Source: Prorocentrum cordatum (lineage: Eukaryota; Sar; Dinophyceae; Prorocentrales; Prorocentraceae). Taken from it: 34,500 nucleotides of DNA. Made by a program: the position numbers and the translations under genes. Positions 11,511 to 20,699 of the stretch are shown one piece after another (position 1 is the stretch's first letter; each line of letters opens with the position of its first letter). Where the stretch lies: positions 188,001-222,500 of the forward strand of contig CAUYUJ010003603.1 of NCBI GenBank assembly GCA_963575745.1, read 5' to 3'. The notes below the pieces were generated by a model. It made no database searches. It was not told where the DNA came from and saw nothing but the letters and a program-made list of their open reading frames with translations.

Positions 11511-11810
11511 GGTTTCAGATGTGGTAAGTGCGGGGCCCCGGCGTTTTCAGGGGCGGCCATCTGCCGCTTGCCGTGCACAGGATTCCCGAGGCCCGCCAGG
11601 AATGCCCACGTCTCCCACAATATGTGGGCAACAGCGGGCAGGCTGATATGGTTTAGTCGTTGTGCTGTTTTCGGTTCAGCTCGGCTGAAGCTCCTCGGGG
11701 TGCTGCGTCCTGCCCCCCCCAATCGCGCTGCCCTGCAGACCCTTGAGCAGCTGAAGGTGGGGAAGGAACCATCCACCAAGCGTTTCATGGGGGGGTCCTC
11801 AGCCTGCGGC
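11511..11810 (+). pseudogene. C-terminal Cys/His domain of the retroelement, degraded
   Basis: The frame reads FRCGKCG early, then RLIWFSRCAVFGSARLKLLG, then RAALQTLEQLKVGKEPST. This matches a pattern I recognise from the ends of dinoflagellate retroelement proteins: an aromatic residue, CxxC, a basic Leu-rich helix, C, then a G-[HK]-x-P ending. Here the first Cys of the CxxC is Phe and the later Cys is missing, so metal binding is probably lost. A better-preserved copy lies at 29990-30270. Confidence 0.5.
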
Positions 11811-11820
11811 GACGCCGACC

Positions 11821-12115
11821 CAGCGCTGATCGGGAACCGACCGCGGGTGACGCCCCTATCTCTTTCCTTTCCTGTTCGCGGCCGTCGTCACTCGCCAGCT
11901 GTCACGTGGCTCCCGCATGGAGGGACGTGGCCGCTCAAGGATCGAAGGTTCGAAAGGGGGGGAATGGGGAGGGAGAAGGGGAGGACGAGGAAAAGGATGT
12001 TTTGAGCTCCGCGCCCACGCCTCCAAATCGGGGAAGGCCCTGAAATGGCGCCAGCAACGGAGGGAGGTGCTGGCGCCTTAAAAGACCGAGAGCTAGTCTG
12101 AGTCGCCTGAGTTTT
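11821..12115. other. no recognisable gene
   Basis: 3' flank of the retroelement. No poly(A) tail or clear target-site duplication could be identified by eye. Confidence 0.4.
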
Positions 12116-12116
12116 C

Positions 12117-12500
12117 GGCGGGCTGAGGCGCGAGGAGGACGAGGAGAAGGAGCAGGAGGAAAAGGACCAACGGGAGGAGGAGGGGGAGGAGGAGGAGGAG
12201 GAGAAGGAGCGGGATTAGGAAGAGGAGGAAAAGGAGGAGCAGGAGGAGGAGGTGGAGGAGGAGAAGGGAGAGGGGGAGGGGAAGGAAGTCGGAGGAACAG
12301 GAAGAGAATGGTAACCAGCAGAAGGGATAGGGATGGAAGGATGCAGAGTGGGAAGGAACGCGGAACCGAGGAGGGAGGAGGAAGGTGGAGGATGTGGAGG
12401 AGGAGAAGGGGGAGGAGGAGGAGGAGGAGGAGGAGGAGGAGGAGGAACTGGATGAGGAGAAGGAGGAGGATGAGGACGGGGAAGGAACAGGGAGGGGTGT
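12117..12500. repeat. long purine tract (GGA)n
   Basis: GGA and GGAGGAA repeats with few pyrimidines on + cover about 380 bp, then a G12 run begins near 12507. A second (GAG)n block follows at 12647-12692. The overlapping acidic (Glu), basic (Arg) and Ser/Pro/Leu frames all derive from the repeat, not from genes. Confidence 0.9.
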
Positions 12501-12839
12501 GTGTGGGGGGGGGGGGGGGCAATCCGATGGGGGCCGCCACGCAGGAGGGGGGCGTCGCGGGCCCGATCTCCTCTTTGGCCGCGCCCGAGGTCCACCGTCT
12601 GGCAGTCCCCCGACTCCAGCCCCGCCCTCGGCCGCCGCACGGCCCGAGGAGGAGGAAGAGGAGGAGGAGGAGGAGGAGGAGGAGGAGGAGGATGCGAGCG
12701 GATTCGAGCGGGCCACGTCGGATCGCGACGCCCTACGATTTCGCGCCACGGATCTCTGACCGCGTCGGGCCGTCCCCGGGCCGACCGATCCAGAACTCAA
12801 GGACGCCTTTTTAGTGCTGCTCTTCGGCACCTTCTCGAA

Positions 12840-14310
12840 CGCGCTGGGCTTCAGCACACTAGCTGATGAAAAGAGCCCCTCTCGCGCAGGGCCCGCGGTG
12901 CACGGCTGCGCTTCTCACACAAGCTGACGTCGGCGTTGCAGCTGAGTCGGTACGCTCGTGCCCCCACTGCTGACACTCCTGGCAGTCCTTGCTGCCATTG
13001 CCTGTCTTCCCCTTTCTCGCACGATGTGATCACAGCGTTGTAGCTAGTCTAGCGCCAGTTTCGCCTCCCACTCCTCGCAGAGCAACGGCGGATAGCTGGT
13101 GATGTCAGGCTCCATATTTGTCCACATCGTAGTTGATGGCGTTGGGCGTATGTTTCGCCTTCCACCTCTCGGTGCGTAGCGCTAGAGCCTGCTGCCAGTG
13201 CCCGCCCTTGTCGCCGCCGCTTTGCACGGCGTAGTGGACGACTAAGGCATCGGGCTCCAGGTTCGCCTTCCCCACCGCTAGAGTAACGTTAAGGAGGGAA
13301 TAGGTTGGGTGGCTCCAGCTTTGTGCACTGATCCCAGCGCTGTAGCTGATGACGTCGGGCTCGTCCGTCGCTTTCCACCTTTCGCTGCGCAGCGCCAGGG
13401 CCTGTTACCACTGCCCGCCCTTCTCGCACGCGCTGTGCTCGGCGCGGGTAGTGACCAAGTCGGGCTCCAGCTTCGCCTCAGTCATGCCCTGATCCCAGCA
13501 CTGTAGTTGACGACGTTGGGCTCTTGCCTTCGGCGTCCCTCTCTCCTTGCGGAGCGGCGCCCCCTTGTCGCACGCGCTCTGACCAGCGCTGCGGTCGGGC
13601 TCCAACTTCGCCTTCGCCTTCGACGGACCCTGCATCCAAAGCTGTAGCTGATGCCGTCGGGCTCGTCGTTCATCTTCCCGCAGCGCCAGCGCCTGCTGCC
13701 ACTGCCTGCCCCCTTTCTCGCACGAGCTGCTCCCAGCGCTGTCGCTGATCGTGGCCCACCCGCACTCTTTCTCGCTGCGCCAGCGTCTGCTGCCACTGCG
13801 CGTCCTTCTCGCATGTGCTGTGGTCGGCGCTGGTGCCTGCTGGATCGGGCTCCATCTTCGCCTCCCACTTCTCACATTGCCTGCTCTTCTCGCCTGTGCA
13901 GCGCCTGCTGCCACTGCCCAGGTTTTCGCACGTCCCGATGCCCGCACTGTGGCAAATCGCATTGGGATCCAGCTTCGGTGGGTCGCAACGTCCAATCGTG
14001 ACGTCGGACTCAACTGTGAATGATGTTAGGGCCTATTTCTACTGCTGCCGCTGCTCCTCTGTCTCGCATGCCGTCATCTCCCTGAGCCGATCGTTGTGGA
14101 GGATGCCGTCGGGCTATCCGTGCGCTCCTCGAGGGACTCGGAGCTCGCCTTTGGGGGTGTGGCTTGCGTCGCATTCTTGATGACAATGGGAGGGACAAGA
14201 AGGCGAGACCGGGAGCGGAGGAGACGAGAGAAATGTCATCGTGCACGCGTGTCTCGGCGGGGGCAAGGTCTCAACGCTGTAGCTGAAGCCGCGGGCCTCC
14301 CACCTTCTTA
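12840..14310 (-). pseudogene. decayed array of pentatricopeptide repeats
   Basis: PPR proteins bind organelle RNA through tandem repeats of about 35 residues. On the - strand this segment contains the typical dinoflagellate repeat phrases SACEKGGQW, SSCEKGGRQWQQALAL, EAKLEPD, PNVVNYSAGIRA and STCEKDAQWQQTLA. On + the mark is GCTGTAGCTGATGxCGTCGGGCTC, recurring at roughly 65-115 bp intervals from about 12850 to 14285, so around fourteen units remain. The repeat phrases move between all three - frames (for example EPDPAGTSADHSTCEKD lies in another frame from SSCEKGG), and spacing departs from 105 bp. It cannot be translated as one protein without exon trimming, so I call it a pseudogene. Confidence 0.75.
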
Positions 14311-14385
14311 ATGTCGGCTCGCATCAACATTGCAATTCCCAAGTTGGCTGATGCACCTCAGGCCCCCTCCCCGAGAGGAATTGCT

Positions 14386-14431
14386 ACGAGGAGAGTGAGG
14401 AGGAGGAGGAGGAGGAGGAGGAGGAGGAGGA
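14386..14431. repeat. short (GGA)n purine tract
   Basis: GAGAGTGAGGAGGAGGAGG continuing in pure GGA units to 14431. Confidence 0.9.
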
Positions 14432-14580
14432 CGCGCGTGGGGCGGGGCCGCGGGGGCCGGGCCGTGGAAGCGGCGGCGGCCGAGCTGCGCACGGGCATTG
14501 TGCAGCCTGGGATCGAGCATTATCGCGCGCGGCGAGAAGCTTGACGCTATGGGTGCCGATCAATGGAGAGGAAGTCTGTT

Positions 14581-14664
14581 GTAAAACATGTTTTACTCGT
14601 GCAGAAAGCATGCATCAATCGACTTCAGAACAGAACATGCCTCAAACATGTTCAGAACATGTTT
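14581..14664. repeat. cluster of CATG-centred palindromes
   Basis: GTAAAACATGTTTTAC (14581-14596) is a perfect 16-bp palindrome. AAACATGTTC and GAACATGTTT (14644-14664) form a perfect 10+1+10 inverted repeat. GCATGC (near 14610) and GAACATGCCT (near 14635) lie between. The segment is AT-richer than its flanks. It resembles a set of binding half-sites of the form RRRCATGYYY, but no binder is known. Confidence 0.75.
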
Positions 14665-15122
14665 AATTCAATGGTAGGATTGTTAGAGTGTCCATTGGCA
14701 TGGCATCCACAAGCCTGGCGGGGCAGCGTCGGGGAGGGGCCCCCAGGATGGGCTCCGAGCGGGAAGCGGATGCCTCGGGGGGGCGTCCCCCGCACGAGTC
14801 GCGGAGGCGGGCAGCTGGTTGTCTCTCTCCGGCTCCTCCCTCCCTCCGCGGGCGCCCTCTCCTTCCGTCCCCCCCCCGTCCTGCATGCGGGAGAATTCGT
14901 AACGCCGTAGCCTGGCTTTGCCTCACGCGCGAGCGGATCGCCGCTGCCGCGCCGCGACGGAAACAACAGGTCTTTCTCCAGGGGGTGGGCGCCACAGCGC
15001 TGGCCTCGCAGGATGTCAGGGGGTCCTTCTCCAGCGAGTCTTGCAGGATCTCAGAAGTCGCTGTTGGATGTTTCAGGAGAGCGGGAGCGATCTGGAGAGG
15101 GATTTCGCAAATCGCAGGTCAT
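14665..15122. other. no recognisable gene
   Basis: A + frame (14688-15275) runs through this stretch and into the repeat at 15123; it shows no known domain. The - frames are equally open over 14663-14995. Confidence 0.4.
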
Positions 15123-15286
15123 TATCGTTTGACCGATCCCTCTCCTCATCCCCGTCCCGATCCCCACCATTTCACCACCCCAGTTTGGGATATGCCCCTG
15201 GAAGCCAAGGGATATCAGCCTGTACCCCTATCGAGTAGTGGGGTAAATCGGCCAGTTGGGAGGAAGCAGCGGTGAGGCGATGCTCA
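15123..15286 (+). mobile_element. TIR repeat family, copy 1 of 3
   Basis: It begins TATCGTTTGACCGATCCC, carries the family core CACCACCCCAGTTTGGGATA then TGCCCCTGGAAGCC, and continues to GTAAATCGGCCAGTTGGG. It ends GGCGATGCTCA. The right terminus, inverted, is TGAGCATCGCCTCACCG, which partly matches the left end. It is 164 bp and the most diverged copy in its right arm. It shares orientation with the copies at 22780 and 33414. Confidence 0.75.
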
Positions 15287-15594
15287 GGCAGAACGAATGC
15301 GCCTCTGCCCGAATCTCCTCAACACTGGCTAAGCATCCCCCAGATCGAAGTTGATGTCTTTGGAGGAGGGGTCTCGGGTCTTCCTTCCCAGAGCTGAGGA
15401 GTGTGGGAGCAAGTTCGAAGGTCGAGCTGTTGTTCCACGCCTGCTTTTTTGGTGTCTCCAGATGCCTCCAGGGGCCTCCAGGGGGCCTCCAGGGACCTTT
15501 TGTGATTCGGAGGTCGTACGGGGTTCAAATTGTTCCCGGGAGTGTTTGGAGGCACTTGGTGGGTTCAAAGGGTGGGGGGGGCGGCGGCCAGGGA
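15287..15594. other. no recognisable gene
   Basis: The - frame 15319-15555 is hydrophilic (RSLEAPWRPLEASGDTKKAG) and could be an exon, but no family is recognised. Overlapping GCCTCCAGGGG repeats at 15471-15501 account for part of it. Confidence 0.3.
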
Positions 15595-15765
15595 GGGGGA
15601 AGGGGGGGCGAGGAGGAAGGGATGGGAGCGGTCGGAAAGAGAGAGAGAGAGAGAGGGTTTCGGAAGGTCTAGGAGCGAGGAGGAGGAGGAGAAGGAGTAG
15701 GGAGGAGGGAGGAGGAGGAGGGAGGAGGAGGAGGAGGAGAAGGAGAGGGAGGAAGAGTCAAGCTG
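15595..15765. repeat. purine tract with GA and GGA repeats
   Basis: GGGGAAGGGGGGGCGAGG, then (GA)n, then GGA blocks to 15765. The purines are on +. Confidence 0.9.
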
Positions 15766-16284
15766 GCCAGGTCGAACGAGCCAGCGGGCCAACTCCTAGC
15801 AACCAATGGCGGCACCACCTGGCAAAGGCGCCTTCCGACCTGGCGAGCGGAAGGCACTCGCGCGCGGCCCTGCCTCCGACGATCTGGCACGGGGGGGGGG
15901 CACGCTCGGGCCGCGCACTGGCGGCAACGGAGCTTCCGAGCGAATCCTTGCGCGCCGCTGCGGCGAGGGCGCCATTCGGCCTGCTCTCGGGCGGCCAAGT
16001 GTCCGATGAGCGTGGCGAAGACGAAGCATGCGCCGCGCCGAGGCAGCATTTCGGAGCAGGAATAGGTACCCATACCTCTACCCTCCGCCCGTCTTCTTCG
16101 TTTTGGGCCTCCTGGGTGGCCCTCGTCGCCACCGCTGGATTCGCCTCGAAATTCTGGTCAAAACTCACCCGGGAGAGGTCTGGACAGTAGCGGTATCGGT
16201 ACCTTTTGGTGTCCCCAGGATCACCAGTCTCACACACACACACCTACACACACAAGTTGCGCGGTGTTCGGACCAGGGCAGCAT
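15766..16284. other. candidate coding stretch on either strand, unassigned
   Basis: The - frame over 15758-16243 contains a plausibly real segment (NFEANPAVATRATQEAQNEE, then VEVWVPIPAPKC). The + frame over the same bases is also open. Nothing matches a known family. A short CA repeat lies at 16230-16254. Confidence 0.25.
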
Positions 16285-17079
16285 TCACCCGCTCTCGCGC
16301 GGCCCCGTTGCCACTGCCGCTCTCATGCGATCGGCGAGCGAACCACCCGAAAACTCAACTTCCAGGTCAAATCGCACAGAGCTTGGGCGAGGGCTACAAG
16401 TCGCCTGTTTGCGCGTGGCCTCGCCTCCCAACGGCTTTTGCGAATGAAGGTACGCGCCGCGTCGACGCGGGAGCGCCACTTTCAGGGGAACTCTGCGCGG
16501 CGCCGGGGCGCGAGCAACATGTTCGACCGCTTCGCGCGTTGACGGATTGGTGAACAACGAATAGCAAGTCAGGCACGTCCCGCTACAGGAAGAATATTCC
16601 CCACGAGTCAAAAAATAGTATGGGGGCGATTGTTGGATTATTTTGACTGTTTCGGAGTATGTTTGACTATGTTTGTTTGTCCTTGAAAATCCGCCTGTAG
16701 GAGGACATACCCGACCTAAAACAAATATGCACCGCGCCCAGGCCGGAGATCGATTAAGAAACATGGGGCGCGGCGCCTGCGCGAGAGTGATACATTTCTC
16801 CCTGACGCGCGGAATCTGCGCCCCGTCCCGTTCTGCCAGACAGTGTGCAATTTCGACGCCCAAACGTCTTTGTTGAGAGGAACAGCGTCTACATTGTTTT
16901 TCTCTTTTGCAGGGGGAATGAGATGGCCTGGATCTGGTTGAGCGGCGGAGTGGGAGTACACAGTAATGGGGAACATTGGTCGGAGGAGGAGGAGGAGGAG
17001 GAGGGAGGAGGCAGATCCGACGTTCGATGATAGATGGGTTGCATGTGTTCTTCCCCCGGGGTCCTCCAGAGGCCTCCAT
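16285..17079 (-). other. 264-codon open frame across lower-GC sequence, doubtful
   Basis: A long - frame stays open although 16560-16960 has much lower GC than the rest, which makes it less likely to be chance than frames in the first 6 kb. However, its Pro8 run comes from the GGA tract at 16979-17012, it shows no domain, and other frames overlap it. I would not call it a gene without transcript support. Confidence 0.2.
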
Positions 17080-17440
17080 TCCTCTAAGGGTCCCTGGAGA
17101 CCTCTGGCGTGCTATATGTTTTCATATGGTTTTGGGGGATCCACGGGCCCAGGGAGATGAGGAAGGAGCGAGCAGGAAGGAGTTACGTGTGGGAAAGGGG
17201 GGGTGACGATGGAGGCGGAGGGCTCGAAGTGTCTTTCGTGTTCCCCCCTCCGGGGCCTCTCATGGGCCCTTTTTGGGGTCCTGTTGGGCCGTCTTTGGAT
17301 CCTCGTATGCCGCCTGGGGCGATCTTGGTGGCCCATTGGGCCGTGTTGAGGCGATCTGGGGAGCCTCTTCGGCCGTCTTGAAGCGTGGGACGCCCCAAAA
17401 TGCGATACCACTCAAATCAATCAAACGTCAAAAGGATACA
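17080..17440. other. no recognisable gene
   Basis: It contains several GGCCTCC/CTGGAG short inverted motifs (17060-17105) and overlapping frames on both strands without known motifs. Confidence 0.35.
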
Positions 17441-17444
17441 TCTC

Positions 17445-17505
17445 TATGTGTGTATACATTCACACACATAATATATATATCTATACATATATACATATAC
17501 ATGAG
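17445..17505. repeat. AT-rich microsatellite island
   Basis: Mixed TGTGTATACA, CACACATAATATATATA and CATATATACATATACATG repeats. Confidence 0.9.
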
Positions 17506-17509
17506 TTTG

Positions 17510-17961
17510 GCCCCTCGGGGCTCTCCTGTCTCGGGGCGCTCTGCACTTCTCCAGAAAACCTGAGAGGGTCATTTGGGTTGTTTTGGGCGGGGTCACCGTC
17601 CTGGAGGCCAACGCGAGAGCCCCAAAGAGCGCCACGGAACGCCCAAGAATTCTAGTAATTTCTGGGTCCGAGCCCTGACGAATTTGAGAATTCCCCTTGC
17701 ACCTCCCAGAGCTGCATGAGACTCTGGGCACTTCACTACGCGCTGAAGGCACGGCGGCAGATCAGCCCGAGAAGAAGGAGGGGCTTGAACACATGCGATG
17801 GTATGCTGCAAGTGTTTCCGCAAATTCTTTGGGTACTGTCAGGTGCTGCAGCAGCGGCGGTGATTCTTCTACCAGTCTCGCTCGTGTTTTACAGCATCTA
17901 CAGTCGCAGCCCGGAGTTGCAATTGCTTGTTTCTTTCCCTGAATTGTGGAAATGCACGTGA
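17510..17961. other. possible exon with a hydrophobic segment, unassigned
   Basis: Two + frames end here. One (from 17716) contains a strongly hydrophobic run (QILWVLSGAAAAAVILLPVS) that would make one membrane helix; the other (from 17697) is hydrophilic (AEGTAADQPEKKEGLEHMR). Only one can be real. The position upstream of the split gene makes an N-terminal exon conceivable, but no splice link can be shown. Confidence 0.2.
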
Positions 17962-17964
17962 TGT

Positions 17965-18230
17965 TTAGTGGCGGTGGTCGGAATTCCGTTTGAGGGTGCG
18001 CATAACACGCGAAGTTCGAGATTCCAAAAGCGCTGGTTCAGTTAAGTTGATTAGATATTCCCCTTTCGTATCAGTGCGATCGATAGTCCGCGGCAGCTGC
18101 CCGAGTGATGTTTTTTCAAGCATGAGTGCGACCAGATTCTTGGTCACATGCCATGATCTCCGCATGTGACGCGTCTCGGTTACATGGACTCATTGTCACT
18201 GAGTGCATTCATAGTGGCATGCCGTGCTTG
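17965..18230 (-). pseudogene. probable Copia-type RNase H C-terminus, decayed
   Basis: On the - strand SDNESM is followed, after a stop or frame shift at about 18180, by VTETRHMRRSWHV, then LEKTSLGQL, then LINLTEPALLESR and TSRVM. This resembles the end of Copia-type polyproteins: the Asp-Asn pair of RNase H, the T/S-R-H motif, a G-x-L strand, and a final variant of A-D-x-x-T-K-P-L (here L-I-N-L-T-E-P-A-L). I see no reverse transcriptase box further upstream (18240-19600), so only the 3' end seems to remain. This is a motif-level resemblance and needs a profile search. Confidence 0.4.
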
Positions 18231-18239
18231 GTAAGAGGC

Positions 18240-19707
18240 ATCTTTGAAATAGTGATGCATACCCTTGTGTGGTAATGTTGACGGCATGGGTGCGAACTTC
18301 GTGCGAATTGACAACGGCACGGTGGAGTAGTCTATTGCCTTCTGGTCGCATTGCCGCAGGACATCCAAAGTGGGCAGTTACCGCCGTTGGCCTTCTCTGG
18401 AGCCCTGACGCCTGCTGCTGCAACTTCTTCAAACACCTCGGCAACGTCTTCAACTAAGTTGGACACGCTTGCCTGCTCTCTCAGAGCCGATTTTCATTAA
18501 CAGTTACGTGTAGTGTAGAGGTTGCATATTGATTTATTGTACGCATGATGGTATCAGTGTAAGCTGCCTCGTGTTGCACAGCAGGTGTGCGTTGTTGGAT
18601 ATGGAGAGTGGTGCGTTGGTTACCGTCCACTCCATGGCATCGAGTTGATGCGGGATCTTGGTTGCAGTGATAGTGTTTGAATGATTTGACAGTGCCCCAC
18701 ACAATATGCAAGGAAGTGGCTGCAGATGGTACGGCGACAGAGAAGTCGGGCGGCCTCTCGTTTGAGGAGCCCTCTGCTTTGACATTCGCCGCAGACGTTT
18801 AGACTTCCAGCACGGATCGTCGATTGCGAGGGTCATTCAGGGTGCAAGTTCTGTACACAGGGTGGCGCAGAGTGTTGTACACGTATACGCACGGTGACGC
18901 AGGGTGTTGTACACGTGTACGGTTGTGGTTGGTGCATTGGTAAGCGTTGCCCGTGGCAGTGTCTTAAGTATATAGTGGTTTGTTTCGTCGATGTTCCAGA
19001 GAGCCAGCATGGAAGTCAGGGGGCAATCTTCAACGAACGTTTGTCGGGTGTGGGGTCGTTGTGCACGTGGCAGCTTTGAGACGTCATGGGCTGCGCGTGG
19101 GTTGGTCCGAGTGTTTGACTACAACATGTGTGCTATGGGAGTATGGATTGGATTGCATTGCTTCAGGTTTGAATGTTGCTATGGCATATCTAACCACATC
19201 GGCCAACCACGTATGGTTTCTAATGTGTTATGTCAGCCCTGCGTGTATTCACAATGCACCTCGCGAGATTGCCAGTTGAGCATCCTCCTCATGAGGGGCG
19301 CCGAGGTCGCCTTGACGCAAGCTGACATTTGAATCTGAACGAAGATGACATACGGATGACAGTGCGTTGCAATGCGATGTGATGCATCGCGGAGCGATGT
19401 TTGCGAGGGAGTTGCTTCTAGAGCAAATCATGGGAGCCGTGTATGTTCTCAAATCAGCCCTTGGAGTGCATTCGCATGCTCCAGTGTTTGGGAATCGGTG
19501 AGAAAGCTCCGAAGTGGCGTCGATGAGTGTCGACTAGCATCGGTTAACGTCGATTCGCACGAGCCAGCAAGATGGCACTGGAGGTCCCCATGATTTGCCA
19601 TCGAAAACAACTCGGCTGCCATTCACCCGGCTACGATGCCGACGGCGACGACGGCGACTTGTGCCAAATACCCGGCTTCCTTCTGTCGGGCCGATCCCCC
19701 TCGCCAG
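18240..19707. other. lower-GC segment without a recognisable gene
   Basis: GC is visibly lower than in the flanks and only short frames occur. A 32-bp direct duplication is present: GGTGxCGCAGxGTGTTGTAC at 18861 and again at 18893. If the Copia call at 17965 is right, the element body should lie here, but I cannot read it. The last bases, CCGATCCCCCTCGCCAG, form the acceptor of the first recognised exon of the split gene. Confidence 0.4.
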
Positions 19708-19793
19708 GACGTCAAGAAATACGGCGTCGCGGGGACGGTGGCGTATGTCTTGACCGAGTTAGCCTTCTGGGCCGTGGCCGCTCCCGTCGCGTC
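19708..19793 (+). CDS. DUF1279/FAM210-like membrane protein, exon A (N-terminal half of the domain)
   Basis: This is the first recognised exon of the split gene. It reads DVKKYGVAGTVAYVLTELAF, then WAVAAPVAS. KKYGVAGTxAYVLTELAFW is a signature I recognise from DUF1279-type proteins of plastid-bearing algae, small membrane proteins of unknown biochemical role. It includes the first hydrophobic helix. The exon starts after a good acceptor (CCCCCTCGCCAG|GAC). It most simply ends at 19793 with donor GTGCTC, phase 2, which joins exon B at 31642 in frame. If unspliced, the frame meets TGA at 19839. Upstream exons for a plastid leader are expected but not identified. Confidence 0.75.
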
Positions 19794-20079
19794 GTGCTCA
19801 GCTCAGTCGCGCCCCCACCACCACAGCGACAAGGGGGCTTGAGGCCATGATGTCATTCTGCCGTTTCTGGGCTTTCAGGGCCCGATTGGTGCCTTGGGAC
19901 CATCCAAAAGCCACTCAGGATGAAGAGCCGCTCGATCTTGGGGAGCGCCCCGAGGTCCAGGATCCACTTCCCCCAGGACACGTTGACCTCATGGCAGGTC
20001 GCCCCCCTTCTCCTTGATGTTGCGACCGCCCGGCGCTAGGAGTGGCCTGCCTCCTACAGGAGGAGGGGGCCTCCAGGAG
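19794..20079. other. start of the 11.8-kb intron 1 of the split gene
   Basis: Nothing recognisable is seen here. Intron 1 (19794-31641, GT-AG) contains most of the repeats and element remnants listed between these coordinates. Confidence 0.55.
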
Positions 20080-20212
20080 GATAGCGAGGAGGAGGAGGAG
20101 GGGTATGATCAGAAGGAGGAATACTTTGAGGGGTCTATTAAGGGTTCTACAGGGGAGCGGGGAGAGGATGGGGAAGGGGAGGAGGAAGAAGAGGAGGATG
20201 AGGAGGAGGACA
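20080..20212. repeat. purine tract (GGA)n
   Basis: GAGGAGGAGGAGG, a short interruption, then GGAGGAAGAAGAGG. The purines are on +. The acidic frame over it is repeat-derived. Confidence 0.85.
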
Positions 20213-20362
20213 TGTTACCTTTGAGAACGTTTTGGCCGTTGGGGGAGAGGGGGCCTCCCTGGGGGATCTCTCGTCGCCATTGCTGGGTCTGCCCCTTGAA
20301 ATCGTTGGGCAGAGCTCGCCCAAGAAGAGGTCAAAGGTGGCGAGTCTGACTCACCGAGTGCA

Positions 20363-20490
20363 TTCCACTACTCGCAAAGTGCATACTCGCAAGCGTCCGA
20401 AAAACAAACGTTCGCCTCGATGTAAGTTATCGTAAACCCTTCGCGACTGATCCAGGCTAGTTGCGAGTAGTGAATTTGCGAGTAGTGGAA
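20363..20490. mobile_element. foldback (MITE-like) element with 30-bp terminal inverted repeats
   Basis: The left arm (20363-20392) begins TTCCACTACTCGCAAA and ends ACTCGCAA. The right arm (20461-20490), read inverted, begins and ends the same way. 26 of 30 positions match around a 68-nt centre. Within each arm ACTCGCAA occurs twice. No open frame lies inside. It could be a non-autonomous transposon or a structural hairpin; no target-site duplication is obvious. Confidence 0.75.
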
Positions 20491-20553
20491 CGCGCTTGCC
20501 TATTGAGGAGGGTCGGCGGCGAGCGAGGGTGGGAAGTGAGAAGGAGGAGGTCC

Positions 20554-20589
20554 TCTCAGAAGGCTCGGAAGTCCCTTGGCCTTCTGAGA
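20554..20589. repeat. 11-bp perfect hairpin
   Basis: TCTCAGAAGGC (20554-20564) and GCCTTCTGAGA (20579-20589) with a 14-nt loop. A further CTTCTGAGAAG follows near 20646. Confidence 0.8.
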
Positions 20590-20699
20590 TGCGTTCCAAC
20601 CTTTCCCCGAAGACACAGAGCACTTCTCCAAAAATGCGCGAGGGCTTCTGAGAAGTCCCGCCGCCTTCGGAGGAGGCCTAGTCCTTCTCACTCTCTCCC

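Larger units (their letters stand above)
9968..11820 (+). mobile_element. 5'-truncated, frameshifted retroelement of the RNase H-bearing LINE-like type
   Basis: Four blocks lie in the order typical of dinoflagellate retroelement polyproteins. First is a post-reverse-transcriptase region (9968-10460): TLSRLRAIAGGAAFGHGKCR, then LLGLVDRLGPVFQA, then GGPAGAACATLDRAGWRI. Next is a CxxC knuckle (CLVCG, 10579-10593) after GGPPTQDVLFRDRRV. Then comes RNase H (10716-11286), and last a Cys/His domain (about 11511-11810). The blocks sit in different frames (2, 1, 0, then 1 and 0), so the copy cannot be translated. No YxDD box or endonuclease is seen upstream, which fits the 5' truncation usual for target-primed insertion. 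The family assignment is from motif recognition, not a search. Confidence 0.65.

Noticed and set aside
12093-12857. Long Ser/Leu/Pro and Glu frames in GGA tracts, as also at 27788-28525 and 30340-30950
   Set aside because: They are direct translations of trinucleotide repeats.
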